In this document: positions 1 to 9,032 of the stretch, piece after piece | Numbering within the stretch: position 1 is the first letter of the stretch | Layout: each line of letters starts with the position of its first letter | From: Halomonas sp. 54_146 | GTDB lineage: Bacteria; Pseudomonadota; Gammaproteobacteria; Pseudomonadales; Halomonadaceae | Direction: 5' to 3' | Length of the DNA: 49,003 nt | NCBI RefSeq assembly: GCF_001507855.1 | Contig: NZ_LGEN01000027.1 | Coordinates: 1 to 49,003 of the forward strand | The notes under the pieces: model-generated | Told to the model about the DNA's origin: nothing | Database searches by the model: none | The model's input: only the letters and a program-made list of their open reading frames with translations | Program-made: the position numbers and the translations under genes

Positions 1-89
1 CTAGCAAGCTAGATCTGTTACCGCTCGACTTGCATGTGTTAGGCCTGCCGCCAGCGTTCAATCTGAGCCATGATCAAACTCTTCAGTTT
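1..89 (-). rRNA. 16S ribosomal RNA, 5' end (partial)
   Basis: Read on the minus strand, position 89 downwards begins AAACTGAAGAGTTTGATCAT and continues through the universal 16S start (GGCTCAGATTGAACGCTGG, then CCTAACACATGCAAGTCGAG). Only the first ~89 nt lie in the window; the rest of the rrn operon continues beyond position 1. The variable stretch after GTCGAG (GCGGTAACAGATCTAGCTTG) resembles Halomonas 16S. The exact mature 5' end is inferred by comparison with E. coli. Confidence 0.97.
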
Positions 90-285
90 AAGATCTATGC
101 GGTTCTTACCTGCCACTCGAAAGTGACAGAAGCGAACCAAACTTGGCTCAAGGTTCAAACGAATTCATTCAAAACGGATAACAAAGAACGTGTCTTTATC
201 ATCTTCTTGCTTGAGTCGCTTGCCTTGATATTTGGTGATTTGTCACCACCATCAGCAAGCGCCCACATGAATTACCTGATCAAAT

Positions 286-296
286 TGTTAAAGAGC
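286..296 (-). promoter_or_regulatory. rRNA leader boxA antitermination site
   Basis: On the minus strand the leader contains GCTCTTTAACA followed by ATTTGATCAG, almost identical to the E. coli rrn leader boxA (TGCTCTTTAACA). boxA recruits NusB/S10 for rRNA antitermination, and nusA itself lies in this window. It sits between the rRNA promoters (375-572) and the 16S start (89). The remaining leader (90-371) holds no gene; an open frame on the opposite strand here is a shadow. Confidence 0.85.
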
Positions 297-374
297 TGTT
301 TCGCTGTCGTGATTACTTTAAAAGAAAAGCAACCTGGCGGCCGTTGACTTGGCTTGCCTCAGCGAGGAAGGCGT

Positions 375-402
375 ATTCTACGCATTTCCTGGTGATTGTC
401 AA
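375..402 (-). promoter_or_regulatory. rrn promoter, proximal (P2-like)
   Basis: Minus strand: a perfect -35 TTGACA (397-402), a 16-bp spacer, and -10 TAGAAT (375-380), 5/6 to consensus. Initiation would fall near 367-369, about 280 nt before 16S. The strength and the position upstream of boxA mark it as a main rRNA promoter of the sigma-70 type. Confidence 0.88.
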
Positions 403-543
403 CTGCTGTTTTCAGAGACTGAATTCAGCGAGTGAGGCGAGCGACAAAACCATCAACACAGTCACTCTAACCTACTGACAACCCGAAGGTTTTCACCTTC
501 ATCCACCGCTGGTAACGCTTGGCGTCCCCGGCAGCGGATGCAT

Positions 544-572
544 ACTTTACGGGCTCAGCGCCGGGTTGGCAA
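544..572 (-). promoter_or_regulatory. rrn promoter, distal (P1-like) with AT-rich UP region
   Basis: Minus strand: TTGCCA (567-572), a 17-bp spacer, TAAAGT (544-549). Just upstream (about 576-610) is an A/T-rich stretch containing ATATTTTTTAG, typical of an UP element contacting the RNA polymerase alpha subunit. Together with the 375-402 promoter this gives the tandem P1/P2 layout seen at many rrn operons. The UP region abuts the tyrS stop codon, and no tyrS terminator is visible, so tyrS transcription could read into the rrn leader. Confidence 0.7.
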
Positions 573-610
573 GGGGTATTTTGGAAATAGACTAAAAAAT
601 ATCAAAACGC

Positions 611-1810
611 TTACGCCAGCGTCACGCGCGCATAGCGTTTCTTGCCAGCTTGAATAACGTAGGCTTTTCCGGTGGCCAGCATGGTGTCTTGCGCAACAGC
701 CTCGCCATCCACTTTCACACTACCGTTTTTCAGCATGTCTTTGGCCTGGGCGCTGTTCTTGGTTAAGCCTGAGCGGTTCAGCACGGCCGCGATGGGTGCT
801 TGCTCGTTACCTTCGAAGTCTACTTCTACTTCTGGCAGGTCTTCCGGCAGTTCGCCATCGGCCAGCTGATTACCCGCTGACTTATGAGCATTAGCCGCCG
901 CTTCATCACCGTGGTAGCGGGCGATGAGTTCACGCGCCAGCTCCATTTTTATATCCCGCGGGTTCGCGCCCTGCTCAACGCTCTGTTTAAGCGCGTCGAT
1001 CTCTTGATTAGATTTCAGCGAGAGCAGCTCAAAATAGCGCCACATTAAGCTATCCGGCATGGAGACCAGCTTATTGAACATCGACCCCGGCGCTTCATCG
1101 ACGCCCACATAGTTGCCGAGCGATTTGGACATCTTCTGCACGCCGTCTAACCCTTCCAGCAGCGGCATGGTGATGACTACCTGGGGCTCTTGGCCGAAGT
1201 GCTTTTGAATTTCGCGCCCCATCAGCAGGTTGAACTTCTGGTCGGTGCCGCCCAGTTCAATGTCTGCCTCAAGCGCGACCGAGTCGTAGCCCTGCACTAG
1301 CGGGTAGAGAAACTCGTGGATCGCAATCGGTTGATTTGCCTTGTAGCGCTTTTCAAAGTCGTCCCGCTCCAACATACGAGCCACGGTGCTTTGGGCGGCC
1401 AGCTCAATCATTTTGGCAGCGGAGAGCTCGCTAAACCACTCGGCGTTAAAGCGCACCTCGGTTTTTTCCGGGTCGAGGATTTTAAACACCTGCTCTTTAT
1501 AGGTTTCGGCGTTGGCTTTAACGTCTTCTTCGGTGAGCGGTTTGCGCGTCACGTTTTTACCGGTGGGGTCACCGATACGCCCAGTGAAATCACCGATCAG
1601 AAAGATAACCGTGTGCCCCATGTCCTGGAACTGGCGCATTTTGGTCAGCAACACGCTGTGCCCTAAGTGAAGGTCAGGGGCTGTGGGATCAAAACCCGCT
1701 TTAATACGCAGCTTGCGGCCTGAGGCCAGTTTTTTTCTTAACTCGTCCTCTACCAGGATTTCATGCGTACCCCGCGCCAGCAGCGCTAAAGCCTGATCCA
1801 CCTCACTCAT
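611..1810 (-). CDS. tyrS: Tyrosyl-tRNA synthetase
   Basis: Cytosolic enzyme that charges tRNA-Tyr with tyrosine using ATP. The 399-aa product has the class I HIGH motif as HLGH (residues 48-51), the KMSKS loop (227-231) and a C-terminal S4 RNA-binding domain ending in a Lys/Arg-rich strand. The length matches the TyrZ subgroup found in Pseudomonas rather than the longer E. coli TyrS. The ATG is preceded by GGAGAGAGG at good spacing. It lies directly upstream of the rRNA operon in the same direction, as in Pseudomonas aeruginosa, and is divergent from anmK with a 142-bp gap. Confidence 0.97.
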   Translation of the reverse strand: MSEVDQALALLARGTHEILVEDELRKKLASGRKLRIKAGFDPTAPDLHLGHSVLLTKMRQFQDMGHTVIFLIGDFTGRIGDPTGKNVTRKPLTEEDVKANAETYKEQVFKILDPEKTEVRFNAEWFSELSAAKMIELAAQSTVARMLERDDFEKRYKANQPIAIHEFLYPLVQGYDSVALEADIELGGTDQKFNLLMGREIQKHFGQEPQVVITMPLLEGLDGVQKMSKSLGNYVGVDEAPGSMFNKLVSMPDSLMWRYFELLSLKSNQEIDALKQSVEQGANPRDIKMELARELIARYHGDEAAANAHKSAGNQLADGELPEDLPEVEVDFEGNEQAPIAAVLNRSGLTKNSAQAKDMLKNGSVKVDGEAVAQDTMLATGKAYVIQAGKKRYARVTLA

Positions 1811-1891
1811 TGCCTCTCTCCACTATAATAAAGAACCGCCCATACTGGGCTCAGGTGATAAATAGCCGACGATGTTACCATGCTCGCTCGC

Positions 1892-1924
1892 CTTGGTTGA
1901 GCCCTGGTTTAGCCTTGGCTGAGC
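1892..1924. repeat. Degenerate 11-bp tandem repeat between tyrS and anmK
   Basis: Three adjacent 11-bp units: CTTGGTTGAGC (1892-1902), CCTGGTTTAGC (1903-1913), CTTGGCTGAGC (1914-1924), followed by a partial fourth. It lies in the divergent spacer. It is one of many short spacer repeats in this window with unrelated unit sequences. Confidence 0.7.
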
Positions 1925-1952
1925 TTTAGCCCCGCTTTGTACGAGTTCGCTT

Positions 1953-3125
1953 ATGAAAACGCCTACCGCTTCGTCGCTTTACTATATTGGCCTGATGTCC
2001 GGCACCAGCCTGGATGGTATTGATGCGGCACTTATCGCCATTGAACATGATTCGCCGCCGCGCCTCTTGGCGACTCACGCAGAGCCCATGCCCGATGATC
2101 TGCATCACCTGCTGCTCACGTTATGCCACGCAGAAAAAGTGAGTTTTGCACAGCTCGCCGCAGCGGAGCACGCTTTCTGCCACTGCCAGGCCAAAGCCGT
2201 ACAGCACTTAGTGGCGTCGCTTTCCACACACCCTGAACTGACCATAACCCTTGAACAGATCAGCGCCATCGGCAGCCACGGCCAAACCATTGAACACGCA
2301 CCTAAAGGCCACGATGGCGGTTCAGCCTATACGCTGCAGCTGGATAACCCCAGTCTGCTGGCAGAACTGACCGGCTGCACGGTGGTGGCCGATTTTCGCC
2401 GCCGCGACTTAGCCGCTGGCGGCCAAGCCGCACCGCTGGCTCCGGCGTTTCATCAGGCGCTGTTTGGCCGAGCCGATGCGCATCAGCTGGTGCTTAACTT
2501 AGGCGGCTTCGCCAATCTCACCTGGCTTTCTAGCCAGCCGAGCGACCCAGTGATCGGTTTTGATACCGGGCCTGCGAATGTTTTATTGGATGGCTGGTTT
2601 GCCTTGCACCAGGGCGGCCGCTTTGACAAAAACGGCGAATGGGCCGCTAGCGGAAAGGTAGATGACGAGCTGTTAGCTCGGTTGTTATCCGAACCATTTT
2701 TCCAACAGCCGCCGCCACGCAGCACCGGGCGTGAGCTATTTCATCTTGATTGGTTACGCAAACACCTCAGCGGCAAGCATCTCAACGGCCAGGAAGCCGC
2801 CGCCGATGTACAGGCGACGCTAGCCGAGCTAACCGCTGTCAGTGTCGCCCAAGGCATCAACCAGCTGTTGAGCGCTAACGACCCACTGACGCTAATTACC
2901 GCAGGTGGCGGCGCTCATAATGGCTACTTAATGCAGCGCCTTGCCTACCACTTACCTCGCGCAACGTTCACGTCGCCTGCGGCCTACGGCTGGCCTGAAG
3001 ATTGGATTGAAGCAGGCGCTTTTGCCTGGCTGGCTCACCAGCGCCTGCATCACTTGCCTGGCAACTTGCCCTCGGTCACCGGCGCACAAGGCCCGCGAGT
3101 GCTGGGCGGCATTTATGCTGCGTAG
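1953..3125 (+). CDS. anmK: Anhydro-N-acetylmuramic acid kinase
   Basis: Peptidoglycan recycling enzyme: hydrolyses the 1,6-anhydro ring of anhydro-MurNAc and phosphorylates it to MurNAc-6-phosphate with ATP. The 390-aa product has the family signature YIGLMSGTSLDGIDAAL near the N-terminus, a second nucleotide-binding motif GFDTGPANVLLDGW in mid-protein, and a C-terminal TAGGGAHN segment. The ribosome-binding site is weak (ACGAG), but the ATG start fits family length. It is next to tyrS, as in Pseudomonas. The last codons and the stop are partly duplicated downstream (3113-3140). Confidence 0.96.
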   Translation: MKTPTASSLYYIGLMSGTSLDGIDAALIAIEHDSPPRLLATHAEPMPDDLHHLLLTLCHAEKVSFAQLAAAEHAFCHCQAKAVQHLVASLSTHPELTITLEQISAIGSHGQTIEHAPKGHDGGSAYTLQLDNPSLLAELTGCTVVADFRRRDLAAGGQAAPLAPAFHQALFGRADAHQLVLNLGGFANLTWLSSQPSDPVIGFDTGPANVLLDGWFALHQGGRFDKNGEWAASGKVDDELLARLLSEPFFQQPPPRSTGRELFHLDWLRKHLSGKHLNGQEAAADVQATLAELTAVSVAQGINQLLSANDPLTLITAGGGAHNGYLMQRLAYHLPRATFTSPAAYGWPEDWIEAGAFAWLAHQRLHHLPGNLPSVTGAQGPRVLGGIYAA

Positions 3126-3140
3126 CTTATGCGGCGTAGT
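3113..3140. repeat. 14-bp tandem duplication spanning the anmK stop codon
   Basis: TTATGCTGCGTAGC (3113-3126), which includes the TAG stop of anmK, is followed at once by TTATGCGGCGTAGT (3127-3140). The second copy looks like a duplication of the gene's 3' end, now non-coding. Confidence 0.65.
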
Positions 3141-3174
3141 TAAGAATTGAGCTAAGAGCTGCGTTAATATCCGT

Positions 3175-4338
3175 TCAGTAATCATCGCCATCGCGCAGCT
3201 CAAAGTGGCTAGGCACCTGTTCATCTAGTGAGAGGTTACGCCCCTTGGCGTCGCTGTAATTAAGCAGCATGCGCAGGTCGTTAGCCGAGTCAGCGTGAGC
3301 CATGGCCACCTCTCTACTGATATGCCCCGCCTGATGTAGTTCATGCAGCGCTTGGTCAAAGGTCTGCATCCCCGCATCACGCGAGTTAGCCATCGCCGCT
3401 TTAATCTCGGTAACCTGCCCTTTGCGAATCAAGTCGGCAATGCGCGGCGACTGCAGCATGATCTCGATCGCTGCACGGCGCCCGCCGGCTAACGTGGGTA
3501 ATAACTGCTGAGCGACAACGGCACGCAGGTTCAGCGAAAGATCCATCCAAATTTGCTCATGACGCTCATGGGGAAAGAAATGAATAATGCGCTCCAGCGC
3601 CTGGTTGGCGTTATTGGCATGCAGCGTCGCTAAACAAAGGTGGCCGGTTTCGGCAAACGTCAGCGCGTGCTCCATGGTTTCCCGCGTGCGGATTTCACCA
3701 ATCAGAATCACATCCGGCGCTTGGCGCAAGGTGTTTTTTAGCGCCACCTCAAACGACTCGGTATCTGTCCCCACTTCCCGTTGGTTCACAATCGCCCGCT
3801 TATGGGGGTGCAGGTACTCAATGGGGTCTTCGATGCTGATGATATGCCCGCCAACGGTCTCGTTGCGTTGCTGAATCATCGCCGCCAGGGTCGTCGATTT
3901 ACCGGTTCCCGTACCGCCCACCACCAGCACTAGCCCACGCTTGGCCTGAGCCAAGCCTGCCAACTGCTCCGGCACGCCCAGCGTGTCTAGCCTGGGAATG
4001 TCTATCGCGATGCTACGCACCACCATGGCCATCTGATTACGCTGCTGAAACGCGCTTACCCGAAAACGCCCTCTGCCCTCTCGGCTTAGCGCGAAATTCG
4101 CTTCACGCTCGCTGGCAAAACGTTCACGCAGCCCATCCGGCAGCGCATGGGTCACCAGCTCATTGACCTGATGAGCGGTTAACCGCTGCTTGCCCAACGG
4201 CACCAACCCATCAGACATTTTCAAGCTCGGCGGCGCGCCCACAGAGATGAGCAAATCGGAAGCGTTCTGCTCAACCATGATATCGAGCAGCTGGTGCAGC
4301 CACTGGGTGGGCGAAAGCTCGACAGACGATGCGTGCAT
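3175..4338 (-). CDS. pilU: Type IV pilus retraction ATPase PilU
   Basis: Cytoplasmic AAA+ ATPase of the PilT/VirB11 family that assists PilT in pilus retraction and twitching. The product (387 aa from the chosen start) has the Walker A motif GGTGTGKST, a GEIRTRETMEHALTFAETGH segment covering the Asp/His boxes, and LATLHANNANQALERIIHFFP, which separates PilU from PilT. Start choice: an upstream in-frame ATG at 4356 overlaps the pilT stop, but AAGGAG (4345-4350) lies 6 nt before the ATG at 4338, so that is the better start. Gap to pilT is 10 bp, indicating one transcript pilT-pilU. Pilus structural genes are not in the window. Confidence 0.95.
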   Translation of the reverse strand: MHASSVELSPTQWLHQLLDIMVEQNASDLLISVGAPPSLKMSDGLVPLGKQRLTAHQVNELVTHALPDGLRERFASEREANFALSREGRGRFRVSAFQQRNQMAMVVRSIAIDIPRLDTLGVPEQLAGLAQAKRGLVLVVGGTGTGKSTTLAAMIQQRNETVGGHIISIEDPIEYLHPHKRAIVNQREVGTDTESFEVALKNTLRQAPDVILIGEIRTRETMEHALTFAETGHLCLATLHANNANQALERIIHFFPHERHEQIWMDLSLNLRAVVAQQLLPTLAGGRRAAIEIMLQSPRIADLIRKGQVTEIKAAMANSRDAGMQTFDQALHELHQAGHISREVAMAHADSANDLRMLLNYSDAKGRNLSLDEQVPSHFELRDGDDY

Positions 4339-4348
4339 TGCAGGCTCC

Positions 4349-5392
4349 TTATTCATCTTTAAGCGCCAGCGTACCCTTCGCGCTTAGCTGTGCCTCTTCT
4401 AAACTCACCGTGCCCTCTTTCACTAACCGAGCGAGTGCAGCATCCAGTGTTTGCATGCCCAGGCTGCCGCCGGTTTGAATGGCCGAGTACATTTGCGCCA
4501 CCTTGTCTTCACGAATCAAATTACGCACCGCCGAGGTAGCAATCAGCACTTCGTGGGCCGCCACGCGCCCGCCGCCCTGGCGTTTAAGCAGCGCCTGCGA
4601 CACCACCGCCTGGAGCGATTCAGACAGCATCGAGCGCACCATGGCTTTTTCTTCACCGGGAAAGACATCGATTATCCGATCCACGGTTTTCGCCGCCGAG
4701 GTGGTATGCAGCGTCCCCAACACTAGGTGCCCCGTCTCTGCCGCGGTTAGCGCTAAGCGGATAGTTTCCAGATCGCGCAGCTCGCCGACCAATATCACAT
4801 CGGGGTCTTCACGCAGGGCGCTGCGCAGCGCATCGGCAAAGCTATGGGTGTCGCGGTGCACTTCACGTTGATTAATCAAACAGCGCTTGCTGGTATGCAC
4901 AAACTCAACGGGGTCTTCAATGGTGAGAATGTGCTCGTAACGGTGGTCGTTGATATAGTCAATCATCGCGGCCAGCGTGGTGCTCTTGCCCGACCCCGTT
5001 GGCCCGGTGACCAGCACCAAGCCGCGTGGCAACATCGCCAAGCGCTCGAATACCTCGCCAAGCCCCAGGGTTTGCATGGAAAGCACTTCGCTAGGGATGG
5101 TACGAAACACCGCCCCCGCACCGCGCGCTTGAGTGAAAGCATTCACGCGAAAACGCGCCACACCCGGCACTTCAAAGGAAAAATCAATTTCCAATCGCTC
5201 TTCGTAGTCGCGCCGCTGATGATCATTCATGATGTCGTAAATCAATTTACGCACATCGTTATTATCGATAGCCGGCACATTGAGCCGACGAATGTCGCCA
5301 TCAACACGTATCATGGGCGGCAAACCGGCCGAAAGGTGCAAGTCAGAGGCATTCTGTTTTGCCGAGAATGCTAGCAGTTCGGTAATATCCAT
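4349..5392 (-). CDS. pilT: Type IV pilus retraction ATPase PilT
   Basis: Hexameric ATPase at the inner-membrane base of the type IV pilus that powers pilin depolymerisation (twitching, DNA uptake). 347 aa: N-terminal PAS-like region, Walker A GPTGSGKST (residues 130-138), Asp box and Walker B (DPDVILVGELRD), His box (ETGHLVLGTLHT) and the C-terminal retraction motif AVRNLIRE. SD GGGAAGAGAG precedes the ATG. It is divergent from yggS with only ~32 bp between the start codons. Confidence 0.97.
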   Translation of the reverse strand: MDITELLAFSAKQNASDLHLSAGLPPMIRVDGDIRRLNVPAIDNNDVRKLIYDIMNDHQRRDYEERLEIDFSFEVPGVARFRVNAFTQARGAGAVFRTIPSEVLSMQTLGLGEVFERLAMLPRGLVLVTGPTGSGKSTTLAAMIDYINDHRYEHILTIEDPVEFVHTSKRCLINQREVHRDTHSFADALRSALREDPDVILVGELRDLETIRLALTAAETGHLVLGTLHTTSAAKTVDRIIDVFPGEEKAMVRSMLSESLQAVVSQALLKRQGGGRVAAHEVLIATSAVRNLIREDKVAQMYSAIQTGGSLGMQTLDAALARLVKEGTVSLEEAQLSAKGTLALKDE

Positions 5393-5424
5393 CTCTCTTC
5401 CCAGCTGCGGTAAGGTGCTTGAGT

Positions 5425-6141
5425 ATGACAGACAACGCGCTTAACGAGTCACTCGGCTATGCCTACGAACAGGCCCGTGAACGCCTGCGTAAGGCATTAG
5501 AAAACGCCGGGCGCGCCCAGGATGCAGCCACGCTACTGGCGGTTAGCAAAACCAAACCCGCGGCGATGATTCGCCAGGCTTGGCAGCTTGGCCAGCGTGA
5601 ATTTGGTGAAAACTATTTGCAAGAAGCGCTAGAAAAGCAGGCCGAGCTTGCTGATCTTGACGGCATTGTATGGCATTTCATTGGGCCGCTGCAGTCCAAC
5701 AAGACCCGTTCGGTAGCGGAACACTTTGATTGGGTGCACAGCGTTGATCGATTAAAAATTGCCAAGCGCCTTAGCGAACAGCGCCCAACAAACCTTGCGC
5801 CGCTCAACATCTGCCTGCAGGTTAATATTAGCCGCGAAGAGAGCAAAGCCGGTGTGCTGCCCGAAGCGCTAGAGGCATTGGCTAAGGAAGTCGCCGCGCT
5901 GCCTAACCTGCGCCTGCGCGGCTTAATGGCGATACCTGCCCCGGCGGAAGGTCTTGATGCGCAGCGCCAGCCATTGGCGGCGCTGCGCGAGGCGTTAACC
6001 AACCTACAAAGCAGCTTGCCAGATGCGCCCCTTGATACACTTTCAATGGGCATGAGCGACGATTTAGAAGCAGCCGTGCTGGAAGGCGCTACGCTGGTGC
6101 GCTTGGGCACGGCGATTTTTGGTGCCCGCCAAACGGCCTAA
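5425..6141 (+). CDS. yggS: YggS family pyridoxal phosphate homeostasis protein
   Basis: PLP-binding, fold-type III single-domain protein involved in vitamin B6 homeostasis and amino-acid balance; no firm catalytic activity is known for the family. The PLP lysine lies in LLAVSKTKPA near the N-terminus; FGENYLQEALEK, WHFIGPLQSNK and MGMSDDLEAAV are family signatures. An in-frame TTG at 5419 is possible, but AAGG at 5412-5415 is better spaced for the ATG at 5425 (238 aa). It heads the run yggS-proC-yggT, the usual gammaproteobacterial arrangement. Confidence 0.95.
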   Translation: MTDNALNESLGYAYEQARERLRKALENAGRAQDAATLLAVSKTKPAAMIRQAWQLGQREFGENYLQEALEKQAELADLDGIVWHFIGPLQSNKTRSVAEHFDWVHSVDRLKIAKRLSEQRPTNLAPLNICLQVNISREESKAGVLPEALEALAKEVAALPNLRLRGLMAIPAPAEGLDAQRQPLAALREALTNLQSSLPDAPLDTLSMGMSDDLEAAVLEGATLVRLGTAIFGARQTA

Positions 6142-6188
6142 ACACACAACTGAGCCAACGTTCACTATTTCACTAAAGGACCCCTATT

Positions 6189-7013
6189 ATGGCGAACAAG
6201 ATTACTTTTATTGGGGCCGGCAATATGGCCAGCGCCATTATCGGCGGCTTGATCGACAGCGGCGTTGCGCCTTCTACCATTACCGCCACCGCGCCCAACG
6301 ACAGCGAACTGGCACCGGTCAAAGCACGCCTAGGTATCAATACCAACACCGACAACAGCGCGGCAGTAGCTGAAGCCGATGTGGTGGTACTCGCGGTGAA
6401 GCCGCAAATTATGCGCACCGTATGCGAAGCACTGCGCGACAGCGTTCAGCGCCAGCAGCCGTTGGTTATTTCGATTGCTGCAGGCCTGGATGCCGACACC
6501 ATCGACCAGTGGCTAGGCGGCAATAACGCCATGGTGCGCTGCATGCCTAATACGCCTTCGCTGGTGGGCATGGGCGCCAGCGGCCTCTACGCCAATACCA
6601 AGGTCAGCGACGCCCAGCGTGACGTGGCTATCCAGCTAATGGAAGCGGTCGGCCTTGTCGAGTGGGTCGAGGAAGAGGCGTTATTGGATGCTGTCACCGC
6701 TGTTTCCGGCAGCGCGCCGGCCTACTTCTTTTTGATGTTTGAAGCCATGGAAGACGCCGCGGTGAAGCTCGGCTTGCCTGCCGCTACCGCGCGCCGCCTG
6801 GCGATTCAAACCGCACTCGGTGCCGCCACCATGGCCCAACAAAGTGATAAAGACCCGGCCACGCTGAAGCAGAATGTCATGTCGCCGGGCGGCACCACTG
6901 AACGTGCGATTCATCATATGGAAGAGGCACAATTACGCACCACGATTGCCGACGCCATGCAGGCCTGTGCTGATCGCGCCCAGGCAATGGCCAAGGAACT
7001 GAGCGGAGACTGA
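6189..7013 (+). CDS. proC: Pyrroline-5-carboxylate reductase
   Basis: Last step of proline synthesis: NAD(P)H-dependent reduction of pyrroline-5-carboxylate to L-proline. The 274-aa product opens with a Rossmann motif FIGAGNMASAIIGGL, carries CMPNTPSLVGMGASG, and has the P5CR signature in VMSPGGTTERAIHHME. AAAGGA precedes the ATG. The gap from yggS is 47 bp, so co-transcription is likely. Proline can act as a compatible solute in halophiles, but nothing here shows osmotic control. Confidence 0.97.
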   Translation: MANKITFIGAGNMASAIIGGLIDSGVAPSTITATAPNDSELAPVKARLGINTNTDNSAAVAEADVVVLAVKPQIMRTVCEALRDSVQRQQPLVISIAAGLDADTIDQWLGGNNAMVRCMPNTPSLVGMGASGLYANTKVSDAQRDVAIQLMEAVGLVEWVEEEALLDAVTAVSGSAPAYFFLMFEAMEDAAVKLGLPAATARRLAIQTALGAATMAQQSDKDPATLKQNVMSPGGTTERAIHHMEEAQLRTTIADAMQACADRAQAMAKELSGD

Positions 7014-7068
7014 CATAATCGTTCAGTAACGCCACAGTTCAGCAACGAATCATCAAGGAGACAAAGTA

Positions 7069-7662
7069 ATGGGCAATGAATTGGGCAGTGCAGGGTTAAT
7101 GCTGGTAAATACCCTGATCAATATTTATCTATTTTTGCTGATGCTGCGCTTTCTGTTGCAAGCATCGCGGGCGGATTACTACAACCCGTTAAGCCAGTCG
7201 GTGGTCAAGATTACCCAGCCGGCAGTGGGTCTTTTTCAAGGCTTTTTAGGCCCGGTGGCTGGCCGTTTTGATCTCGCCACATTGGCGGCAGGGTTTGTAT
7301 TGAAAGTAGTCAGCATCATCGCCATCTTTATGGTGATCGGTGCTGGCATGCCGCCCATTGCTGGGCTGCTGATTGCCGGTGTGGCGGCCTTGGCGAATGC
7401 GATTTTGAAAATCTACTTCTTCGCCATGATTGTGATGATTATTTTAAGTTGGGTCGCGCCCAACGCCAGCCACCCAGGTGCCCTGCTGGTGATGCAGCTG
7501 GTCGAGCCGATTATGGCACCGGTGCGCAAAGTGATTCCGCCGCTGGGCATGATCGACCTGTCACCTATTGTGGTGTTTATTGCCATTAACCTGATTGATG
7601 GCCTGGTGGTCGGTTCTCTGATTCGCGCAGCGGGCTTTCCCGGCCGCCTAGTTGGGTTATGA
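7069..7662 (+). CDS. yggT: YggT family integral membrane protein
   Basis: 197-aa inner-membrane protein with two YGGT repeats, each with paired hydrophobic helices (about residues 8-30 and 65-110, then 115-145 and 165-190). Motifs LRFLLQASRADYYNPLSQSVVKIT and the related ILSWVAPNAS...IMAPVRKVIPPLG are characteristic. The molecular role is unsettled (linked to osmotic or cation stress in some bacteria). AAGGAG precedes the ATG. Its 3' end with the TGA stop forms the first unit of a downstream tandem repeat array (7651-7745). Confidence 0.93.
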   Translation: MGNELGSAGLMLVNTLINIYLFLLMLRFLLQASRADYYNPLSQSVVKITQPAVGLFQGFLGPVAGRFDLATLAAGFVLKVVSIIAIFMVIGAGMPPIAGLLIAGVAALANAILKIYFFAMIVMIILSWVAPNASHPGALLVMQLVEPIMAPVRKVIPPLGMIDLSPIVVFIAINLIDGLVVGSLIRAAGFPGRLVGL

Positions 7663-7745
7663 ACAGTTGGGTTATGAACAGTTGGGTTATGAACGGTTGG
7701 ATTATGAACAGTTGGCTTGTGATATGAACCGTTGGGCTGTGATAC
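7651..7745. repeat. 15-bp tandem repeat array seeded on the yggT stop codon
   Basis: Units: GTTGGGTTATGAACA at 7651-7665 and again at 7666-7680 (identical), GTTGGGTTATGAACG (7681-7695), GTTGGATTATGAACA (7696-7710), a 20-bp variant GTTGGCTTGTGATATGAACC (7711-7730) and a partial sixth (7731-7745). The first unit encodes the last residues of YggT and its TGA, so the array seems to have grown by repeated duplication of the gene end. The remaining spacer to metX (7746-7823) shows no clear motif. Confidence 0.92.
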
Positions 7746-7823
7746 CAGTGCCAGCCCTTTTTAACAGGCTACCTTCAGCAAGATTTTCCCAGTCGCACTT
7801 TTTCAGCAGGACTAGCACCTTCA

Positions 7824-9032
7824 ATGCCTGATTCAGATACGCTTGCGTTTGCAGACCGGCCCACGGCTTCCGTCGGCCTTGTCACTCCGCACCTGGCACG
7901 CTTCGACACACCGCTCACGCTTACGTGTGGCAAAGTGCTGCCTGCCTTTGAACTGATTTACGAAACCTACGGCACGCTCAATGCCGAGCGCAGCAACGCG
8001 GTGCTGATTTGCCACGCGCTTTCGGGCCATCATCATGCGGCGGGCTACCACAGCGAGGAGGATCGCAAGCCCGGCTGGTGGGATGCCCATATCGGCCCCG
8101 GTAAAGTCATCGACACCAACCGCTTTTTTGTCGTGTCGCTCAATAACCTGGGCGGCTGCCACGGCAGCACCGGCCCAATCAGCCACAACCCTGAAACAGG
8201 CCGCCAGTGGGGGCCTGATTTCCCTATGGTGACGGTCAGCGATTGGGTAGTCAGCCAGGCACGGCTTGCCGACCACTTAGGTATTGAGCGCTGGGCGGCG
8301 GCGGTGGGCGGCAGTTTGGGCGGCATGCAGGTGCTGCAGTGGACCATGACGTACCCAGAGCGGGTCGCCAACGCGGTAGTGATTGCCGCCACTCCCCGGC
8401 TTTCGGCACAAAATATCGCCTTTAATGAAGTCGCCCGCCAAGCGATTCGCTCTGACTCGGAATTCTTCGGCGGCTGGTACGCTGAGCACGACACCATCCC
8501 CAAGCGCGGGCTAAGGCTGGCACGCATGGTGGGGCATATCACCTATTTGTCAGAAGACGCCATGGGCAGCAAATTTGGCCGCGACCTGCGCAGCGACGAC
8601 CTCAATTTCGGTTTCGATGTCGAGTTTCAGGTGGAGTCCTACTTGCGCCATCAGGGCGATACTTTCTCCACAGCCTTTGACGCCAATACCTACCTGTTGA
8701 TGACCAAAGCGCTGGACTACTTTGACCCAGCGGCCACGGCAGATGGTGATTTTGCCAAAGCCCTGGCACCGGCGCAGTGCCCGTTTTTGATTGTCAGCTT
8801 TACCACCGACTGGCGCTTTCCGCCCTCGCGCTCACGCGAACTGGTCGATGCGCTAACCCGCGCCGGCAAGGCCGTCAGCTATGCCAACATTGAGTCACCC
8901 CGTGGGCACGATGCATTTTTACTCTCAGAGCCACGCTACGACGCCATTTTCAGCGCGTTTATGAACCGGATTGCCCGGGAGCTGCACCTTGAATCGAACA
9001 CGCAGACATCAGGCTCGGAGGAAACCCCCTAA
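7824..9032 (+). CDS. metX: Homoserine O-acyltransferase MetX
   Basis: Alpha/beta-hydrolase-fold enzyme that acylates homoserine (succinyl- or acetyl-CoA) to start methionine synthesis. The 402-aa product has the nucleophile elbow GGSLGGMQ with Ser164, an Asp in the FTTDWRFPP region, and the catalytic His in [10 protein letters not shown] near the C-terminus. Acyl specificity cannot be read safely; Pseudomonas orthologues next to metW use succinyl-CoA. The SD is weak (AGGA ~12 nt upstream). The TAA stop overlaps the metW ATG (TAATG), pointing to translational coupling. Confidence 0.95.
   Translation: MPDSDTLAFADRPTASVGLVTPHLARFDTPLTLTCGKVLPAFELIYETYGTLNAERSNAVLICHALSGHHHAAGYHSEEDRKPGWWDAHIGPGKVIDTNRFFVVSLNNLGGCHGSTGPISHNPETGRQWGPDFPMVTVSDWVVSQARLADHLGIERWAAAVGGSLGGMQVLQWTMTYPERVANAVVIAATPRLSAQNIAFNEVARQAIRSDSEFFGGWYAEHDTIPKRGLRLARMVGHITYLSEDAMGSKFGRDLRSDDLNFGFDVEFQVESYLRHQGDTFSTAFDANTYLLMTKALDYFDPAATADGDFAKALAPAQCPFLIVSFTTDWRFPPSRSRELVDALTRAGKAVSYANIESPRGHDAFLLSEPRYDAIFSAFMNRIARELHLESNTQTSGSEETP

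Noticed and set aside
30..347. A 105-codon plus-strand open frame
   Set aside because: It lies opposite the 16S 5' end and rRNA leader, including boxA; a shadow frame.
1811..1952. T-box leader for tyrS
   Set aside because: Spacer is too short, no T-box sequence; T-boxes are mainly in Gram-positive bacteria.
7651..7745. CRISPR array
   Set aside because: Units are contiguous without unique spacers, no cas genes, and the first unit is the end of yggT. The same applies to the other tandem repeats.
7746..7823. SAM riboswitch upstream of metX
   Set aside because: Only 78 bp and no paired elements typical of SAM-I to SAM-VI could be found by eye.
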